Shown here in pieces: positions 7,463 to 10,369 of a stretch of DNA of 10,369 nucleotides. The DNA is from Deltaproteobacteria bacterium (GTDB lineage Bacteria > Desulfobacterota > GWC2-55-46 > JADFVP01), in NCBI GenBank assembly GCA_024275855.1, contig JAJRYL010000158.1, positions 1-10,369 on the forward strand, given 5' to 3'. A program made the position numbers and the translations under genes. Below the pieces are notes generated by a model, which did no database searches, had not been told where the DNA came from, and saw only the letters and a program-made list of their open reading frames with translations. The stretch's first letter is position 1. Every line of letters begins with the position of its first letter.

Positions 7463-7491
7463 ATTATAACAAAGAGGTGTTGTTAAAGCAA
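7463..7491 (-). promoter_or_regulatory. Promoter of the PBP1A gene, probably giving a leaderless mRNA
   Basis: On the minus strand, TTGCTT (7486-7491), a 17-nt spacer and a perfect -10 TATAAT (7463-7468). Only 6 nt (TTCAGG) separate the -10 from ATG 7456, so the predicted first transcribed base is the A of the start codon. There is no room for a Shine-Dalgarno site at normal spacing. The consensus -10 and standard spacer make the promoter itself convincing; the leaderless reading is inference from its position. Confidence 0.65.
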
Positions 7492-7618
7492 GATAAAGCA
7501 AGGTGGCGCAACGTACCCCGCTTTAACCGCTTTTAAGGCTTACACCTGTGCGGCGGGCCATAAGTATTGTAAAAAGCGTTTTTTTACGTTAAATTAAGTA
7601 TGATCCGTAAATTCCATC

Positions 7619-7666
7619 GGAGGCCGCATGTATATCAGGTTTTTTATCGTCCATATAACTACTTGA
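7619..7666 (+). promoter_or_regulatory. Candidate leader mini-ORF ahead of rel
   Basis: GGAGG at 7619-7623 is followed 4 nt later by ATG 7628 and a 12-codon frame ending at TGA 7664-7666. The frame is the same as rel, whose ATG is 12 nt past the TGA. The rel ATG itself has only A-rich sequence in front and no ribosome site. The peptide could couple ribosomes to rel or act as a regulatory leader. The SD-to-ATG spacing is short, so this remains a candidate. Confidence 0.3.
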
Positions 7667-7678
7667 AAAATAAAACGA

Positions 7679-9868
7679 ATGTTAAGATTTGAAGATATAG
7701 TAGAGTCCGTTAAAGAGAACAACCCGCAGGCGGACCTTGAGCTGTTGAAAAAGGCGTACGTCTTTTCGGGCATGGTGCACCAGGGGCAGGTTCGTATGTC
7801 CGGCGAGCCGTACCTGATGCACCCTATCGCCGTATCTCATATACTCGCCGACCTTAGAATGGATATGCAGTGTATTGTAACGGGGCTTCTTCACGATACC
7901 GTTGAAGATACCCATACTACACTCGAAAAGATAGACGAGCTTTTCGGGCCGGAAGTCGCTTCGTTGGTAGACGGGGTTACCAAGATAAGCCGCCTGACCT
8001 TCGATAAAAAGCAGGACAGGGAGGCCGAGAACTTCCGCAAGATGATCTTTGCCATGAGCAAAGATATAAGGGTGCTGCTGATAAAGTTGGCAGACAGGCT
8101 CCATAATATGAGAACTCTCGACGCTCTCAGGCCCGACAAACAGCGGGTTATCGCCAGAGAGACCATGGATATTTACGCCCCTATGGCTAACCGGCTCGGT
8201 ATCGGCTGGATAAAGACCGAGCTTGAAGACCTCTCTTTCAAGTACCTCGACCCCGAAAGGTTCGCTTACCTTACCGAGCGCGTTGTGCAGGAGACCGACG
8301 CGTGGAGCAAGTATATAGATAACGCGAAGAGCGTTATAGAGGGGGCTTTGGCTGATAACGGCTCTGAAGGCGTAGTCACCGGGCGGGTCAAGCACCTTTA
8401 CTCTATCAACAGAAAGATGGAGGCGCAGGGCGTAGATTTTGAGAATATCTACGATATTATAGCCTTCAGGGTTATTGTCGAGAGTATTCAGGACTGTTAC
8501 GCCGTATTAGGTCTTATTCACTCTACCTGGAAGCCTGTTCCGGGCCGTTTTAAGGACTATATAGCCCTGCCGAGGTTAAACAGGTACCAGTCGCTGCATA
8601 CGACCGTGGTAGGGCCGTACGGTATCCGTATGGAGGTACAGATACGGACGCACGAGATGCACAGGATAGCTGAGTACGGTATAGCGTCGCACTGGAGGTA
8701 TAAAGAAGGGGGTGAGATAAACCCGGAAGACGATAAGACCTTCGCGTGGCTTCGCCAGCTTCTTGAGTGGCAGCGCGACCTTAAGGATACGGACGAGTTT
8801 ATGGACTCTCTTAAGGTCGATCTATTTCCCGAAGAGGTCTTTGTTTTTACCCCTAACGGAGATATAAAGCAGTTCTCGGTAGGGGCTACCCCGATAGATT
8901 TCGCTTATGCCGTTCATACCGATATAGGCAACAGGTGTGTCGGCGCCAAGATAAACGGCAAGCTTGTTCCGCTTGGCACAAAACTCCGCAGCGGAGATAT
9001 AGTCGATATTATCACCTCCGACGTGCACAGGCCGCGCAAAGACTGGTTAAATCACGTTATGAGCGCGCGCGCCAAGACACGCATACGGCAGTGGATTAAA
9101 AACGAGGAGAGAACCAAGAGTATTTCGTTGGGCACGGAGATACTCGGGCACGAGCTTGAGCGGCACAACCTCAACCTCGACACTCTTTTAGAGTCCGGCA
9201 AGATAGCCGAGATAGCTATGAGCAAGTTCGGGTTAAGCACAACAGAGAGCCTCTTTGCCACTATCGGTTACGGCAAGGTTTCGGCTTCGAGCGTTTTAAA
9301 GAGTCTGCTTCCGGTTAAAGAGGGTCTGAAAGGCGGCAGGGGCAAGTTTTCGTTCATGCGTATGCTTGGCCGTTTCAAGGGCAGCCCCAGGGTGGCAAAA
9401 AGCCCTGTAATCGTTAGGGGCGACGACGATATTATGGTCAGGTACGCGCAGTGCTGCAACCCGTTGCCCGGAGAGCCGATAGAGGGTTTGACGACTTTGG
9501 GGCAGGGGTTGAGCATTCATGCGCATGATTGCGTAAACCTTATGAATGTCGATAGTGAAAGGCTGATAGAGGTTGCGTGGGCGCCCGATATAAACATAAC
9601 CCGTCCGGTAAACCTTGAGGTTCTGTGCAAGAACGAAAAGGGCGTGCTGGCCGAGATGACAAATGCCATAAGAAGCGCGGACGCTAATATATCGAGCGCC
9701 TCTATAGGTACCAATCCGGAAAACAGAGCCGTCTGTACGCTTGTGGTTGACGTAAGAAGCACCGGGCACCTTGACGCTATAGTAAGGTCTTTGAGAAAGA
9801 TCAACAAGGTTTTAAAGGTAAGCCGTATAAAGTTGAAGAACGTTGCGGTAGAAGACGAGAGGGTTTAG
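7679..9868 (+). CDS. rel: Bifunctional (p)ppGpp synthetase/hydrolase (long RelA/SpoT homolog)
   Basis: A 729-residue stringent-response enzyme that makes (p)ppGpp from GTP/GDP and ATP and also hydrolyses it, in the cytoplasm and on ribosomes. The HD hydrolase domain has His48, His72-Asp73, Glu76-Asp77 in HDTVEDT, and Asp139 in LADRLHN, matching the metal and catalytic positions of Streptococcus Rel. The synthetase domain has Asp259 in [13 protein letters not shown] (290-294), YQSLHTTV and Glu319 in MEVQIRT. The RxKD form is the signature of bifunctional enzymes rather than synthetase-only RelA. The regulatory half follows: TGS (about 383-445), a helical segment, the conserved Cys592-Cys593 region (QCCNPLPGE), and a C-terminal ACT domain (about 645-720). 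Both active sites look intact. The start MLRFEDIVE is the family-typical N-terminus. No Shine-Dalgarno site precedes ATG 7679. It is the first gene of a likely operon with ridA; often annotated relA or spoT. Confidence 0.97.
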   Translation: MLRFEDIVESVKENNPQADLELLKKAYVFSGMVHQGQVRMSGEPYLMHPIAVSHILADLRMDMQCIVTGLLHDTVEDTHTTLEKIDELFGPEVASLVDGVTKISRLTFDKKQDREAENFRKMIFAMSKDIRVLLIKLADRLHNMRTLDALRPDKQRVIARETMDIYAPMANRLGIGWIKTELEDLSFKYLDPERFAYLTERVVQETDAWSKYIDNAKSVIEGALADNGSEGVVTGRVKHLYSINRKMEAQGVDFENIYDIIAFRVIVESIQDCYAVLGLIHSTWKPVPGRFKDYIALPRLNRYQSLHTTVVGPYGIRMEVQIRTHEMHRIAEYGIASHWRYKEGGEINPEDDKTFAWLRQLLEWQRDLKDTDEFMDSLKVDLFPEEVFVFTPNGDIKQFSVGATPIDFAYAVHTDIGNRCVGAKINGKLVPLGTKLRSGDIVDIITSDVHRPRKDWLNHVMSARAKTRIRQWIKNEERTKSISLGTEILGHELERHNLNLDTLLESGKIAEIAMSKFGLSTTESLFATIGYGKVSASSVLKSLLPVKEGLKGGRGKFSFMRMLGRFKGSPRVAKSPVIVRGDDDIMVRYAQCCNPLPGEPIEGLTTLGQGLSIHAHDCVNLMNVDSERLIEVAWAPDINITRPVNLEVLCKNEKGVLAEMTNAIRSADANISSASIGTNPENRAVCTLVVDVRSTGHLDAIVRSLRKINKVLKVSRIKLKNVAVEDERV
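9857..9862 (+). promoter_or_regulatory. Ribosome binding site of ridA inside the end of rel
   Basis: GAGAGG lies 10 nt before the ridA ATG (9873), within the last codons of rel. A second AGGA overlaps the rel stop codon but is only 2 nt from the ATG. Its place inside rel supports translational coupling of the pair. Confidence 0.6.
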
Positions 9869-9872
9869 GATT

Positions 9873-10256
9873 ATGGCAATAGAAGAGTTAAAGACGGGTT
9901 CTGCGCCCGGCGCCATCGGGCCGTATTCTCAGGGAGTGAGGGCGGGCGGCCTGCTCTTTCTTTCGGGGCAGATACCTATTGAGCCTGCCCTTGGAGAGGT
10001 GGTTCCGGGCGGTATAGAGGCGCAGACGCACCGGGTGCTGAAAAACCTGAGAGAGGTTTTGAAAGAGGGCGGCGCTACGCTCGCCTCAGTAGTTAAGACT
10101 ACGGTTTACCTTAAGGATTTGAATAAATTTTCCGAGATGAACAGTGTCTACGCAGAGTACTTTAGAGAGCCGTATCCGGCGCGCGCCACTGTTGAGGTTT
10201 CAAAGCTGCCAAAAGGGGTTGAGCTTGAGATAGACGCTATAGCAATTATCGAGTAG
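9873..10256 (+). CDS. ridA: RidA family enamine/imine deaminase
   Basis: A 127-residue protein of the YjgF/YER057c/UK114 family, a cytoplasmic trimer that hydrolyses reactive 2-aminoacrylate and related imines to ketoacids and ammonia, protecting PLP enzymes. Visible family motifs: [11 protein letters not shown] with Tyr18, [22 protein letters not shown], and the active-site Arg104 in PARATVEV with Glu119 in [10 protein letters not shown]. The Arg-Glu pair marks the true RidA subgroup, as opposed to Rid proteins lacking the arginine. Length is normal. It starts 4 bp after the rel stop and has an upstream GAGAGG, so it is almost certainly translated from the rel transcript. Why the pair stays together is not shown by the sequence; a link between amino-acid starvation signalling and serine/threonine catabolism by-products is a reasonable inference. 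Old names include endoribonuclease L-PSP. Confidence 0.96.
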   Translation: MAIEELKTGSAPGAIGPYSQGVRAGGLLFLSGQIPIEPALGEVVPGGIEAQTHRVLKNLREVLKEGGATLASVVKTTVYLKDLNKFSEMNSVYAEYFREPYPARATVEVSKLPKGVELEIDAIAIIE

Positions 10257-10369
10257 GCAGCAATGGTCTGTTATGGGTTTGCGAATGCTTCGGCGGTTGT
10301 CTGCCGGGGTACGGTTTAACTTTATTTTAACTTTATATAGATAAAAAAGTAGTAAAAAGAGAAGATAAA
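10257..10369. other. Downstream flank of ridA, no gene seen
   Basis: A weak hairpin, CGGC/GCCG around 10290-10305, lies near the T-rich run at 10315-10334 but is too short to call a terminator. The final 55 bases are very AT-rich (TTTAAC at 10315, TATATA at 10334) and could contain the promoter of a gene beyond the right edge. An 18-codon frame at 10263-10319 resembles nothing known. Confidence 0.3.

Noticed and set aside
7654..7659. TATAAC as a -10 element for rel
   Set aside because: No acceptable -35 at 16-18 nt, and other weak candidates upstream (TTGTAA 7567, TATGAT 7599) are equally uncertain, so I name no rel promoter.
7682..8395. 237-codon minus-strand open frame
   Set aside because: Antisense to the HD domain of rel; the sense strand carries all catalytic motifs.
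10263..10319. 18-codon frame after ridA
   Set aside because: Too short, with no ribosome site and no recognisable peptide.

Overview
The window reads as a piece of ordinary chromosome from a Gram-negative-type bacterium. The evidence is a class A penicillin-binding protein with an OB-like insert, a single long RelA/SpoT homolog, and short intergenic gaps with divergent and convergent gene pairs. Heavy use of ATA (Ile) and AGG (Arg) codons and the gene set loosely suggest a deltaproteobacterial or related lineage. That placement is inference; there is no rRNA or other marker to fix it. I see no mobile element, CRISPR array, tRNA or rRNA.

Layout, left to right. (1) 1-2160, minus strand: most of a DEAD/DEAH-box helicase of the YprA/MrfA type (DUF1998), whose C-terminal zinc cluster lies beyond the left edge. 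(2) 2161-2432: a divergent intergenic region with a very good sigma70-type promoter firing rightward. (3) 2433-2744, plus: a small acidic protein with two CxxC pairs and unknown function, followed 62 bp later by a calcineurin-like phosphoesterase (2807-3541). (4) 3589-3626: a perfect palindrome serving as a bidirectional terminator between the phosphoesterase and the convergent moaA. (5) moaA (3672-4664, minus), the radical-SAM first step of molybdenum-cofactor synthesis, standing alone. (6) 4665-5008: a 344-bp gap with no convincing gene, but with short repeats, one of which copies the last codons of the neighbouring penicillin-binding protein gene. (7) 5009-7456, minus: a class A (PBP1A-type) bifunctional peptidoglycan synthase. 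(8) 7457-7678: a divergent promoter region. (9) 7679-9868, plus: a bifunctional (p)ppGpp synthetase/hydrolase, with ridA (9873-10256) starting 4 bp after its stop, so the two almost certainly share a transcript.

Functionally this is mostly housekeeping: DNA repair or helicase, Moco synthesis, cell-wall growth, the stringent response, and detoxification of reactive enamines. The less ordinary signals are small. Several first-in-transcript genes lack a Shine-Dalgarno site and have a -10-like hexamer 5-6 nt before the start codon, which points to leaderless mRNAs. There is an in-frame mini-ORF with its own strong ribosome site just ahead of rel, an uncharacterised zinc-ribbon-like acidic protein, and the repeat-bearing gap between moaA and the penicillin-binding protein gene. 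I did not find convincing evidence for a new multi-gene system.
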